The notes beneath the pieces are model-generated. The model had not been told where the DNA came from. It was given only the letters and a program-made list of their open reading frames with translations, and searched no databases. Positions 16,874 through 26,247 of a stretch of DNA of 64,000 bases are shown here, piece after piece; the first letter of the stretch is position 1, and each line of letters opens with the position of its first letter. The DNA comes from Cupriavidus sp. D39. GTDB lineage: Bacteria; Pseudomonadota; Gammaproteobacteria; Burkholderiales; Burkholderiaceae. The translations under genes and the position numbers were made by a program. Where the stretch lies: contig NZ_JAPNLE010000011.1 in NCBI RefSeq assembly GCF_026627925.1, positions 1 through 64,000 of the forward strand, in the 5' to 3' direction.

Positions 16874-17797
16874 TCAAGAGGCGGCGGCAGGCGGCTTGCG
16901 GCTGCGGGCGGGTCTCTGCGCGTCGCTACCGGCGCCGTGGGCGTCCATTTCCGCATGGCCCTTGGCCTCGGCCTGCTTTGCGGCTTCGGCCAGTCTTTCC
17001 CGCAGTGCTTTCAGTTCTGCCTGAGCGCCGGCAGCAACGCCGACGGCCTCGGTCAGTCTCTCTCGCGTGGATTGGTGCGCGGCCTGCGCTTCCACCAGCT
17101 CCACGCGAACGCGCCCCTCCCGTTGCTCCGCGCTGGCCAGCCGCGCCTCGGCTTGTGCCTGGGCCGCTTCGGCGGCAGCCCTCCGTGCCTCGGCGACGGC
17201 GGCCATCTTGTCAGCTTCCGTGCGTGCCGCTTGCTCAGCAACCAGCTGGGCCCGAAGCTGTACCAATTCCTCCTCGAGGCGCGGCACCGCTTCCAGCCTG
17301 AGTTCGGCCTGAGCCAACATGCGCCGTACAACGGCGGTATCCTCGCGCTCGCGCTCGGCATCTTGGGTCAGACGCTCGATCTCGGCGGATTGACCAGCGG
17401 CTTTGCCGGCGAGCGTGTCGCGCTCGGTGGTGATCTGGAGCAATTGCTCTGACAACGCGTCTCGCTCTGCCTCCAGCGCTTCGCCGTTGGCGCTGTACAC
17501 GGAAAGCTCGTGCAGCGCCTGGGCCAGCGCCGCTTCCGATTCAGAGGCAGCTTCCTCGGCGACCTTGGAAAGCTCCGCACCCAATGCCGATAGCAGGCGC
17601 GTGTTTGGTTCGCTCACCTTGCGCGGCGCTGGCTTGAGATGGCTCCGCCAAGAGGTCCAGTGTCGGTGGATCGTGTTCATGCTTCCGCTGTTACCCAGCC
17701 GTTCACGAACGGCCGTCAGCGTTGGCTTCTGGTTTTCAGCGATCAGCGCGTCGGCCGCGGCGGCGACGCTTTCGTAGGATACCCCTTGGCGAGCCAT
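16874..17797 (-). CDS. kfrA: KfrA-type plasmid DNA-binding protein
   Basis: 307 aa from MARQGVSYESVAAAADAL. The N-terminal 110 residues form the KfrA helix-turn-helix domain (PTLTAVRERLGNSGSMNTIHRHW in part). The rest is one long Ala/Glu/Arg coiled coil (residues about 115-285) with a basic tail, RPARSRKPP. KfrA proteins autorepress their own promoter and help organise or segregate plasmids. The start at 17797 is preferred over upstream in-frame ATGs because the repeat operator lies just before it. Frame intact. Strong sign that the element is, or came from, a plasmid. Confidence 0.85.
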   Translation of the reverse strand: MARQGVSYESVAAAADALIAENQKPTLTAVRERLGNSGSMNTIHRHWTSWRSHLKPAPRKVSEPNTRLLSALGAELSKVAEEAASESEAALAQALHELSVYSANGEALEAERDALSEQLLQITTERDTLAGKAAGQSAEIERLTQDAEREREDTAVVRRMLAQAELRLEAVPRLEEELVQLRAQLVAEQAARTEADKMAAVAEARRAAAEAAQAQAEARLASAEQREGRVRVELVEAQAAHQSTRERLTEAVGVAAGAQAELKALRERLAEAAKQAEAKGHAEMDAHGAGSDAQRPARSRKPPAAAS

Positions 17798-17818
17798 ATT
17801 GCATCCTCCCGTAGCGTC

Positions 17819-17855
17819 GTATCGTATAGGAAATAATACGATACGATACGATACG
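17819..17855 (-). promoter_or_regulatory. KfrA operator: ATACG tandem repeats with inverted half
   Basis: Four tandem ATACG units at 17836-17855 face an inverted GTATCGTAT at 17819-17827, all within 60 bases upstream of the kfrA start. Repeats of this form fit an autoregulatory binding site. Confidence 0.65.
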
Positions 17856-18189
17856 CTATTTTTCCCAACCCGGCGCCTAAACCGGTCGGCAGGAGCTCGA
17901 ACTGGGGTCGCTTCAGAATTCAAAAATTTTTGCACGGTAAGCGATCTATTCGCCCCGACACGATCTTTGGCCCCCGCTCTGAGGGCCACGGCCTTGAAAG
18001 CGCTCTGGCAACCGGCATGGTTTGGCGAACCCATGTCTGGCAAGGGTTCGCGGCGCTCCTGCATAGAGCCGGGGGATTCTTTGACCATCAGTTTCGCCCA
18101 AAAACCTCACTGTGAGGAAGTTATCGCAACAGCACGCCTTCCCAGTCGGTTTTCTGCCTGCCCGGCCGCGCTGGGCCTGGAATGCCGTT
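17856..18189. other. No gene recognised
   Basis: Between the KfrA operator and the transposon remnant. Short frames only; one AATTCAAAAATTTTTG AT-rich patch near 17918. Nothing supportable. Confidence 0.4.
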
Positions 18190-18525
18190 CTCCGTGTCGG
18201 GTTGGCGTTCTTTACCCTGTTGCGCCAGATCGACGAAGACCAGATGCAAGCCGCCCATCAGAATGGCTGCTGCCATTGTGGCCATCCACTCCACCGAGCC
18301 GACTATCCCCGCAAGCCGCGGGGTTGCGCCCGGATTGCAGCACGCGCCTGAGCCTATGCTGCGCCGGCTGCCGCAAACGCACGACACCGGGCTCGGTCCG
18401 GTTCCTGGGCCGGCGGGTCTCGGCTCCCCTCGCCAGCAACGCTAGCCCAGCATGGCTTCACGCTGGCTGAACTGAACGCCTGGCTCGAAGGTAAGCGTCA
18501 GCGGAACTCGTCTGGCGAGTAGCGG
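18190..18525 (+). pseudogene. Zinc-ribbon transposon-associated protein remnant
   Basis: Pieces of one coding sequence in three frames: NGCCHCGHPLHRADYPRKPRG, then LSLCCAGCRKRTTPGSVRFLGRR, then FTLAELNAWLEG. The CxxC...CCxxC arrangement, with YPRKPRG and PSVRFxGRR-like blocks, matches a small zinc-binding protein often found beside transposases. At least two frameshifts and internal loss make it a relic. Confidence 0.5.
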
Positions 18526-18840
18526 GCGGGGATGAGAAGGTAACAGCTTCACGGTAGCTGGGTGCGGCAACCAAGGTGTGAGGTGAACGTTATACAACCG
18601 GACTGGCAGCCGTTCCGGCCAATCCCCCTTGAATGGAGGCTTATCTGATCAGGCATCCGCCGGTTGAGTTGTAACTCCAGGGCGTGGCACACTGGCGCAG
18701 TCTCCTTCATTGCTGGACACAATAAAGGCGACATCTTCTCTCAGGGCAGTGCTTGCACGATCCCTGAGGGAAGCTCTCCGGCTTCCCTCATCGTGCTTGA
18801 TCAAATCTCACAGATTCGACATCACAAACGCCGCTCATGC
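18526..18840. other. No gene recognised
   Basis: A non-coding stretch between two transposon remnants. One inverted pair, TCCCTGAGGGAAGC/GGCTTCCCTCA, lies at about 18762-18790. No frame of note. Confidence 0.4.
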
Positions 18841-19047
18841 TCAGCTACTCACCAGGCCAAGCGCGCGGGCCAGCGCCCGGTACAGATCGACTCGACCATA
18901 CTCGGTTTCGGCCAGATAGTGACCAGATAGCGATGTGGGTTGAGTGTGCGGGTGATGTGGCGTAGCGCGGGTCTTGCCCACGCCGGGCTCGCCGGTGAGC
19001 AGGCCGATGCCGGGGCTGGTCAGCAGCCACTGGAAGCGCTCGGTCAA
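18841..19047 (-). pseudogene. TniB/ExeA-type transposition ATPase fragment
   Basis: ERFQWLLTSPGIGLLTGEPG followed by VGKTR is the N-terminal Walker A region of the ATPase found whole at 57925-58719. It continues with a damaged segment and then YGRVDLYRALARALGLV. The DNA is recognisably the same sequence as about 58440-58650, in the same orientation. Truncated at both ends. Confidence 0.7.
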
Positions 19048-19265
19048 CTGGGCGAGCGCGAGCCCGGCCTTGGTGGCTCAATCGTCTTCGCAATCATCCT
19101 TGCATTCTCCGGACCGGCCGGCAGCTTCCGCAGGCGTCGTCTGACCGCGTACAGTTGTTGCCTGCACAGCCCGTGCTCGCGGGCGTACGCTGAAATCGTC
19201 TTGCCCTCTCGCTTCGCAGCTTCGATGTGCGCCATCGAATCCATGCCTGCCGTGCTGTCACTCAT
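19044..19265 (-). pseudogene. IS66-like accessory transposase fragment
   Basis: The N-terminus MDSMAHIEAAKREGKTISAY, followed by AREHGLCRQQLYAVRRRLRK, has the W/M-x-x-H-I...YxxxHGLxxxxLYxxRRRLR pattern of the small TnpA-like protein of IS66 elements. The C-terminal part is replaced by unrelated sequence where it meets the ATPase fragment. A relic of recombination between two transposons. Confidence 0.5.
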
Positions 19266-19654
19266 ATAGCCATCCTCAGCTCGCTGAAAATGCTACATGC
19301 TCCGCGATTCAACGCATCTCGCGAGGGGCGTACTTGAAGGACCGAATAACAAGTATTTGCTTAGAACTAAGATGAGATCGACGTATATGCTAAACACTGT
19401 AGTAGGCGTAATTTGAATCGCAAACCGGCTTGAGTTCGCAGTGCCCGGATAAAAGCGCCAGTGTACGCGCACTGCTGCGCTGATTGAATTGAGGGTACAG
19501 CCGATATCTCCACGGATGTGGAGGAGCCGTGCTGACTGTGCCTTTATGGGCAGTGGTTAAAATTCAATCGGCGCGGACAAATGTAGGCGGATCTGTGGGC
19601 GTGAATTGCGGTCCATATCTAGGCTATGTTTCTATGTCATGAAAGGAGATTGTG
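19266..19654. other. Upstream region of the bacteriocin gene, no gene seen
   Basis: 389 bases, more AT-rich than the surroundings, with no ORF of note. It probably holds the promoter of the precursor gene, but no convincing -35/-10 pair could be singled out. The last 20 bases contain GAAAGGAGAT, a strong Shine-Dalgarno site. Confidence 0.4.
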
Positions 19655-19876
19655 ATGCAAGAGCTTTCAATGGAGCAGTTGGATTCGATCGCTGGCGGCG
19701 GCTTGGCCTTTGGCGGCAGCAATTGGTACATCCTGGGAGGAGCAGGAGTTGGGGCAGTTGGTGGTGGGGTCATCGGTGGAGTGCTTGGTGGCCCGCTGGG
19801 TGCGATGAGTGGAGCAGGCAGTGGGGCTATGCTTGGCGCGCTCGTAGGAGGGCTTATTGGCGGCAGCGGCAGTTAA
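19655..19876 (+). CDS. Double-glycine bacteriocin/microcin precursor
   Basis: 73 aa from MQELSMEQLDSIAGG. The first 15 residues are a classical double-glycine leader (ELxxxxLDxIxGG) for a C39 peptidase. Cleavage after GG would give a core of about 58 residues starting GLAFGGSNWYIL. The core is very Gly/Ala rich, with repeated GxxxG spacing (VGGGVIGGVLGG, MLGALVGGLIGG), as in pore-forming class IIb bacteriocins and glycine-zipper microcins. The start is set by GAAAGGAGAT six bases upstream; an in-frame GTG at 19652 is also possible. The exporter genes lie 640 bases downstream. No immunity gene identified. Confidence 0.8.
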   Translation: MQELSMEQLDSIAGGGLAFGGSNWYILGGAGVGAVGGGVIGGVLGGPLGAMSGAGSGAMLGALVGGLIGGSGS

Positions 19877-19908
19877 CCACCTCGAGCAACCGGCCGGACG
19901 GCGGCCGA

Positions 19909-19939
19909 GGGGCGGAGGCCCCCGCCGCCGCCCCTTTTT
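19909..19939 (+). terminator. Rho-independent terminator after the precursor gene
   Basis: GGGGCGG (19909-19915) pairs with CCGCCCC (19928-19934), with further GC pairing inside, and is followed by TTTTT. It would separate the highly expressed precursor transcript from the export operon. Confidence 0.75.
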
Positions 19940-20156
19940 GTGCGCTCAAATCTATACGTGCAGAACTGCCCCATATGCTCAGCCTTGCTTGAGCGCGAAG
20001 AAGCGCCGAGTCGGATAAGTGGGGCGTTGGTGCATGGATAGGCCAATGAAAGGTTGGGGTAAATATGGTAACGATCTAACAATTGGTGGTGTCCCGTTGA
20101 AGGTTTGGGATGGCTGAAGTCTGCCTAGGCTAGGCAGAATATAACTCGAGTGTCTG

Positions 20157-20278
20157 GTGTGGCGTTCTGTCAACGAGTACGTCGCTCACCACAACACCAA
20201 CCCGAAGCCGTTCATCTGGACCAAGAGCGCTCGCGACACATCCTACAAACGGTCATTGGCGCCAACCGCCGCTTAAAT
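20157..20278 (+). pseudogene. IS630-family transposase C-terminal fragment
   Basis: NEYVAHHNTNPKPFIWTKSA is the typical C-terminal block of IS630 transposases, followed by a frameshifted tail to the stop near 20276. Bases 20279-20519 hold no supported gene; a frame from GTG 20375 with one hydrophobic helix is noted under rejected items. Confidence 0.6.
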
Positions 20279-20519
20279 GGAACACTGCACTAGCCCTACG
20301 GCTTGGGCCTGAGCGGCTGGGCAGCGCCCAGCCTCAACAGGCTCGGATTCCGCCCGCAAAGCCGCAGTGTCTGAGTGACGCCGTTAACTTGGTTGACATG
20401 TTGGGCGGGCATCGTGTCCGCATGGACGGTTGCAGGTTACGTTGTCAATTTAATCGGGCAAAGCGTGCGCACCGTCCGGGTGAAACGGCACCGGCGCAGC
20501 CTCGCACGGCATAAAATCA

Positions 20520-21895
20520 ATGCGAATGGCGAATTCTTTCATCAGGCATATCTGCTTTGGCATGTGGATATGTTCCAGCTTCTGCGCGTTGCCCGTTACC
20601 GGCTTCTGCGAGGAGGCGCGTTCCTCTGGCATGTATCAGATTGTTCAGTCTGCTGTAGAGCAAGATTCGCGCTTGCAGCAGGCACGCAGCCAGATTGGCG
20701 CGGCCGACGCACTAATCGATGCCGCGAAGGCCAGCTATTTGCCAACGCTATCACTGCAAGCGAATGCAGATCGCAATGACCGCTGGGGGCGCGTTACGGA
20801 AATATCGCTTGGTGAAGATCGCGGTCTGACCAGCTCGCTGCAAATCCGCTGGAATCTCTTTCGCAGCGGCGCCGATCTTTCTCACGTGGCCGAAGCAAAG
20901 GAAGACTTCGAGGTCGCGCGAGCCGAATTACGTCGGACCCGCCTCGAAGTCTTGCGGGATTTGATCCTGGCGATGTTAGAGTATCGCAAGTATGCCGCGT
21001 TGATCCTCAGTGCTACCCAGTACGGTGATCAGACACGGGAATTTGCCAAACACTTGGACCGCTCCAGGCAACTCGGGCAGACCTCCGCCCTGGAAATGGA
21101 ACGTGCATTGGCTCGCAATCAAGACGGGATGCAAAGTCTCCAGCGATTTCTGGCACAGCGTGATGCGGCGGCAACTGCTTTACTGAATAGGTTCGATCTC
21201 CCCATTGGAGGGATATTGCCCCCGTTGACGGCGGTGTCCGCGCTATCAGCGATACAACTGTCCGCGGGGCTCGAAGATTCAGAGATTTGCAATCCGGATC
21301 GATTGGCCGGTATGCCTGCTATTGTGCAGCGTGAAGCTGAGCTGGCAGTGAGGCAGCATCAGGTTAGCGCAGAGCGCGCACAATATGGCCCGCGGGTGGA
21401 TTTGCAGCTGATGCGGAATTCCGGACGTCATGCTTATGATGGCCTGACCGGTGGATTGTCCGAAAAAGAATGGAAATAACACTGACGATTCCGCTGACTG
21501 ATGGCGGGTATACCAGTGCAAAGGTGCGGAAAGCGACTGCGCTATCAGAGCAGGCTCAGGCCGCGCTTGAGACTGCACGCACTGACGCGATCGTTAATCA
21601 GCAAAAAAACTGTGCGCAGTTGCGTGCTGCCCGATTATCTGCCGCCAGTGCAGAAGACGCGTGGCACCGGATGGAAAAAGTGATGACGGGCCTCGAACGG
21701 GAACGTCAGATGGGGTTTAACAATACGTTCGACATATTGGATGCTTCACGCGACCGGTTTTCGGCAGCACGCGAGTTCATCGAGCAGACCTATGACGTCC
21801 GTCGACTGTTGATTGGCCTCCGCCTGGCCCAATCCAGTGGGAATAATGACGGGCCATACGCGGACCTGATCGGTGCGATTCTGAACGGTCTATGA
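20520..21895 (+). CDS. tolC: TolC-family outer-membrane efflux protein (one frameshift)
   Basis: Starts MRMANSFIRHICFG with a signal peptide ending about VTGFCEEA. Long alpha-helical OEP repeats follow (AVEQDSRLQQARSQIGAADA, YLPTLSLQANADR), typical of TolC channels. Frame one stops at 21479 after SEKEWK; frame two goes on ITLTIPLTDGGYTSAKVRKA to the stop at 21895. One A is missing in the run 21474-21476. Corrected length is about 458 aa, normal for the family. It is the outer-membrane exit of the microcin exporter and overlaps the acyltransferase gene by four bases. Confidence 0.75.
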
Positions 21896-22830
21896 TGGTA
21901 AAAAGGATCCGCGGTCGTCTGTTTCGCTGGGCTGGAAAACATTTCCTTCGGCGAAGGAGCAACGTGCTTCGTTGGGCGTTCGCGCTGGCCACATGGTTAC
22001 CCGATACCGCTTCGACACTACGGGTCGCAGCGCATATGCAGGACAGACTATCGTTAGGTGCGGATGATGCATTGATGCGAGCCCGCAAACATGCCGCGAT
22101 GTTCCGGGTCTGCAGGCTGTTGCCCCATCTGTATGCGTCAATGCCAGATGACGCTGTTCAGCAAATTGTTGCGCGATATCAATTCGATATTCGGGGCGCA
22201 CAAAGTGGCTCCGCGCCATCATGCGGAGAGCTAGTGGCGTTCATGCACACGTGGGACTACTGGTATGGTGTGATGGCGCTGATGATCCGCGCTGGCCGTG
22301 CGCGTGCAGGGTGCGTGGTGCGCTTGCAACGCGATGCAAACGACCTCGCGGTTGCGCAGCGCATGGAGCGCGCCGGATTTTCGCTTATATTCGTCGACGG
22401 TAACAGTCATTCCGCGCTTCGGCAAGTTGTACGGACGCTTCGCGGCGGCGGGATTGTGTTTCTATTTTCGGATTTTTATCCACACTCAGACCGCGCAATA
22501 TCGGTTCATTGGTTTGGTCAATGTGGGCGCTTACCGTCCGGTTTGATCGACATCGCGGCATTGGCCAATGTGCCTGTATCGATTGCGGAAACACATATCG
22601 ATGACGTGTACCGGGAGTGGATACAGTTGACCCCCGCATTCTCCGACGTCCCTCAGCCGTCTCAGTTGGCCATGCAACAACTGGCGACAATGTTCGAGCA
22701 ACGAATCAGAACAAGCCCAGAACAGTGGCGCTGCTGGGAACATTTCGAAACATATTTTTACCGGCCGGCATCACAGATCCAGCGTGAAGTGGTCCGTCTG
22801 ATGAGGAAACGCAGTGAGGAGCGGGCGTGA
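21892..22830 (+). CDS. LpxL/HtrB-like acyltransferase in the microcin operon
   Basis: 312 aa from MMVKRIRGRLFRW. The fold pattern follows late lipid A acyltransferases: a basic N-terminus, a His motif region (AFMHTWDYWYGVMAL), GGGIVFLFSDFYP, a WFG...LPSGLIDIAALANVPV segment, and the C-terminal RIRTSPEQWRCWEHFETYF corresponding to PEQxxWxHRRFK. The usual HxxxxD/E pair is not exact: after the His the acid is at +3 (HTWD), and +5 is Trp. It lacks a clear N-terminal transmembrane anchor. It overlaps tolC (ATGA) and the adaptor gene, so it is coupled to export. It may acylate the peptide, a lipid or the cell surface; all are inference. Confidence 0.7.
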   Translation: MMVKRIRGRLFRWAGKHFLRRRSNVLRWAFALATWLPDTASTLRVAAHMQDRLSLGADDALMRARKHAAMFRVCRLLPHLYASMPDDAVQQIVARYQFDIRGAQSGSAPSCGELVAFMHTWDYWYGVMALMIRAGRARAGCVVRLQRDANDLAVAQRMERAGFSLIFVDGNSHSALRQVVRTLRGGGIVFLFSDFYPHSDRAISVHWFGQCGRLPSGLIDIAALANVPVSIAETHIDDVYREWIQLTPAFSDVPQPSQLAMQQLATMFEQRIRTSPEQWRCWEHFETYFYRPASQIQREVVRLMRKRSEERA

Positions 22831-24110
22831 CGATGTTCTCGCGGTTTTGTCACCGACGACAGCCGACTCAGGTTCCAGTCGACCCTAGTGGGTGGTGGGG
22901 TAGTACGGGCGTTCACTTGGCGGTTGGACGACGTGGCTTGATACTGGCCTTCTTTGGCCTGTTTCTGTGTGTAGCTGCTGTGCTTGTCTTTGGCCAATAC
23001 ATGCGAAAGGTGTCCATCCAGGGAGTGCTTGAGCCGCAGGGGGGACAGGTGCTTCTGATTTCTCCGGAAAACGGAACGCTGCGCCAGGTTTTCGTTCGCC
23101 CAGGAGATCAGGTTCACGCCGGCGATGTCGTAGCAGAGGTGGCGGTGTTGCGCAAGGTAGGGAGCGATGACAACGGGGGCGGGGAAACGGTAGCTCTGCG
23201 CGACAGCATCGACAGATTTCGTGCGACCCGCAACTTGACCGAACGGGACGGCCTATTGCTGGCCGCGGCAACGACCGACGAGTTGCGACGGTTAATGGAC
23301 GAGGCCGCGCAGGCAAAGCAGGAACTGGATTCCGATCTTCAGGCCGAACAGGTTTTCAGCGGCGAACTGGCAACACTGAAGCTTCTGGTCGCCGAAGGGA
23401 TTCGTTCGACACGGGAATTGACGGACGTCGAAATTAAGTATTTGCATATAAAGAGCGAAAGTGCGCGTGTGCGCCAGAATATTGCACGGATCGAAGGAAA
23501 AGAAGCTGATATCAAGAAGCAGCTTCAGCGTGAAAAGAGCTCGCTGAGCCGGCAGAATAACGAAACAGAGGCGCGTATCAATCAGCTGAATATCGAGCTA
23601 GATCGTGCATTAAAGAGCGAGTCGTTCCGGATCACCGCAACACACGACGGAATAATCGACTCGACCCTTAGTCAGACCGGAAAATCCATTCAGAGTGGCG
23701 AAGTTATAGCAACCATCAGTGACCCGCATGTTCCTTTGCAGGCACTAATGTTCGTTCGTCCCTCTGACATCGGTTTCGTGCGGCCCAGTGACGAAGTGTT
23801 GCTGCAAATCGACGCCTTTCCGACCCAGCAGTTTGGCAGTATAGCCGGAAAAATCATAAGTATCTCTTCTACCTCCGTGATCAACAGCCAGTTCAAGACG
23901 TTGGCCAGTCTGCGGGATGGCGAGCGTTCATATATGGCAGTGGTGGCTTTACAGACGAGCAGCGTGACAGGCTACGGCAAAGGCTGGAGACTGCAATCCG
24001 GCATGACCTGCCATGGTTACGTAGCCTTGGAGCGACAGTCATTGTTCCGTTGGCTGTTTAATCCGGTGTTTGCCGCACTTGGCCGCAACCCATATTTTTT
24101 GACCGCATAA
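22827..24110 (+). CDS. HlyD-family periplasmic adaptor for bacteriocin export
   Basis: 427 aa from GTG 22827 (ATG at 22833 possible). A cytoplasmic N-tail is followed by one transmembrane helix (LILAFFGLFLCVAAVLVF, residues about 37-54). Then come a first biotinyl-lipoyl half (GTLRQVFVRPGDQVHAGDVV), a coiled-coil hairpin (residues about 125-260) and a second lipoyl half (ITATHDGIIDS). The order is that of membrane-fusion proteins of type I bacteriocin exporters. It would bridge the C39 ABC transporter and the TolC-like channel. Frame intact. Confidence 0.85.
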   Translation: MTMFSRFCHRRQPTQVPVDPSGWWGSTGVHLAVGRRGLILAFFGLFLCVAAVLVFGQYMRKVSIQGVLEPQGGQVLLISPENGTLRQVFVRPGDQVHAGDVVAEVAVLRKVGSDDNGGGETVALRDSIDRFRATRNLTERDGLLLAAATTDELRRLMDEAAQAKQELDSDLQAEQVFSGELATLKLLVAEGIRSTRELTDVEIKYLHIKSESARVRQNIARIEGKEADIKKQLQREKSSLSRQNNETEARINQLNIELDRALKSESFRITATHDGIIDSTLSQTGKSIQSGEVIATISDPHVPLQALMFVRPSDIGFVRPSDEVLLQIDAFPTQQFGSIAGKIISISSTSVINSQFKTLASLRDGERSYMAVVALQTSSVTGYGKGWRLQSGMTCHGYVALERQSLFRWLFNPVFAALGRNPYFLTA

Positions 24111-24120
24111 TAGATGTGAC

Positions 24121-26247
24121 ATGGTAATCTGGCGAAATCTAAGAGATGGGTTCCAATCCTTCTTCCGGAAGAGAGTGCCTGTAGTGAGGCAAATGGAATT
24201 GAGTGACTGTGGCATATCGTGCTTGTGTGCGATTGCACAATTCCATGGTGCCGGTGTCAGCTTGTCCGGATTGAAGATCCGTTATGGGACGTCGCTACAG
24301 GGTGCTACGCTCTTGCAGGTATTATGTATGGCACGCGATCTCGGCTACAACGGGAGGGGAATTTCCTTCTCAATGAGCCATGTGCAGGATATAGTGCTGC
24401 CCGCGATTCTGCACTGGAATACGAATCATCTTGTTGTTCTCGAACGCGTAACAAAATCTTTTATCGAGATCATGGACCCAGCCGTCGGGCGGCGTATCTA
24501 CACCCATCATGAATTCGCGCTGTCCGCGACGGGCTATGCCCTCGAATTGTCGATCGACAAACTATTTCGTCATCAGGGTACAAGGCGATTGCTTCGCTTC
24601 TCCGATTTTATTGCTCGCAATCGCAACACGTGGTCATTCCTGCGTGCGAGCCTGCTTCTGACGTTGATTATTGAGGCGGCGGCCATTGCCAGCCCCTTCT
24701 TTGTCCAACTGGTCATCGACGAAGCTGTGACAAAGAACGATCTGGATATCCTGAACCTACTCGTTCTGGTGTTTGGCGCCATTGCCATATGGGATGTGGC
24801 GGCAAGATTTCTGCGTGGTTATCTGCATATGGATCTGGCAGCCCGTTTGCATAACGATGCAAAAATTGGGCTCGTTTCACGCTTGTTATCGTTGCCGCTT
24901 TCGTGGTTTGATGTTCGCGGCGTCAGTCAGATATATCAACGGTTGCGACAAATAGATATGCTGCAAACGTCGCTATCTGATGCGACATTTTCAGCATTAC
25001 TGGATGGTGTCTTTTCCCTGGTTGCTCTGGCCATCATGTTTACCATCAGCCCGGTGCTGGCGGTACTGTCGACATTGGTTCTTGCTAGCTACATTGCAGC
25101 GCGCCAATTCATGCTGTATTCCGTTCGAAAGAGAATGGGAATCCAACTGGCCGCGGTGGCAAAGGCGGATGGCAATCTGTTGCGCTTGATTGACGATATT
25201 CAGGCGATCAAACTGACAACCGCCGAAGCGGGAAAACTGAACCGATGGGCGAACATGCAGCTGGATGCTTCCCGGGAAAGGATCTGGCTTCAGATCATCG
25301 GCTACCGATTTGCTCTGTTTAGCGAGACATTACGTCATGCCGAAAGGCTCGGCGTGATTTACCTTGGCGCGGCCTTCGCCTTGAAAGGTAATATTAGCGT
25401 TGGGATGGTGTTTGCCTATTTGATGTTTAGGGATCAATTTCTCAATAAATCCATTGGTTGCGTTCAGACTGTCTATGAACTGAAGCAATCGGAGGGAATG
25501 CTCGATGAACTACGCGATGTGATCGATGCGCCTCTAGAGGTCGCGCGGACTGGATTTTCCGCGGGGGCCGCCCGATTGATCCCGGTGGGGAACTGCGACT
25601 CGAAGATGTGTGCTTCAGGTACGCAGCTTTTGTCAAGCCAATCCTCTACGATGTAAATCTGGTTATTTCGGCTGGAGAAAAAATTGCGATCACTGGGGTA
25701 TCGGGTTCTGGAAAATCCACTCTCCTTAAAATATTTACGAGCCTCTATCAGCCGACCTCTGGAGTTTTTCGAGTCGACGGTGTTGATATCAGAAGCATTT
25801 CGCTGATGGACTATCGCAGAAAGATCGCGGTGCTCGACTCAAAGCCTTCGTTTCACAACGGAAGCATCCTCGAAAACATTTTTTGAGAGTGAGGAGCACA
25901 ATGCGACGTGGGCGATCGAATGCGCCCGTAACGCTGGCTTGCATGACGACATCCTGGGTCAACCGGGCGGCTACGCGACGCTTGTGAGCGCTCAGGGCAA
26001 CAGCCTGTCGTCAGGACAACAGCAGCGGCTGTTGCTCGCACGGGCGCTTTATACAAGACCGCGGTTTCTTATCCTGGATGAACCTACAGCGCATCTGGAC
26101 GCGCTGACAGAGCGGGCGGTCGTGGAACGTCTTCTAGAACTGGAGGCGACCGTGATCGTTGTCACGCACAACCCGACGGTACTGGCCTTGTTTCCCTCGC
26201 TGCTCAAGGTCGATCAAGGCACCGTGACTCGGCTAAGGCGTTGTTGA
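24121..26247 (+). CDS. C39-peptidase ABC exporter (PCAT), two frameshifts
   Basis: Starts MVIWRNLRDGF. The N-terminal C39 domain has Gln24, Cys30 (MELSDCGISC), His103 (HWNTNHLVVLE) and Asp119 (IMDPAVG), a full catalytic set for cutting after GG. Transmembrane segments follow (about residues 160-400), then the ABC domain: Walker A GVSGSGKST, signature SLSSGQQQR, Walker B FLILDEPTAHLD. The frame shifts at C/G-runs near 25581-25590 (one base short) and at the T-run 25879-25884. Corrected length about 709 aa, normal for PCATs. It cleaves the leader of the 19655 precursor and pumps the core. Confidence 0.8.

Noticed and set aside
20375..20525. Frame from GTG 20375 with one hydrophobic helix and a basic tail, a possible bacteriocin immunity protein
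   Set aside because: No Shine-Dalgarno, the frame runs on antisense-like into tolC in another frame, and no homologue is known to me. Kept only as a possibility in the immunity finding.
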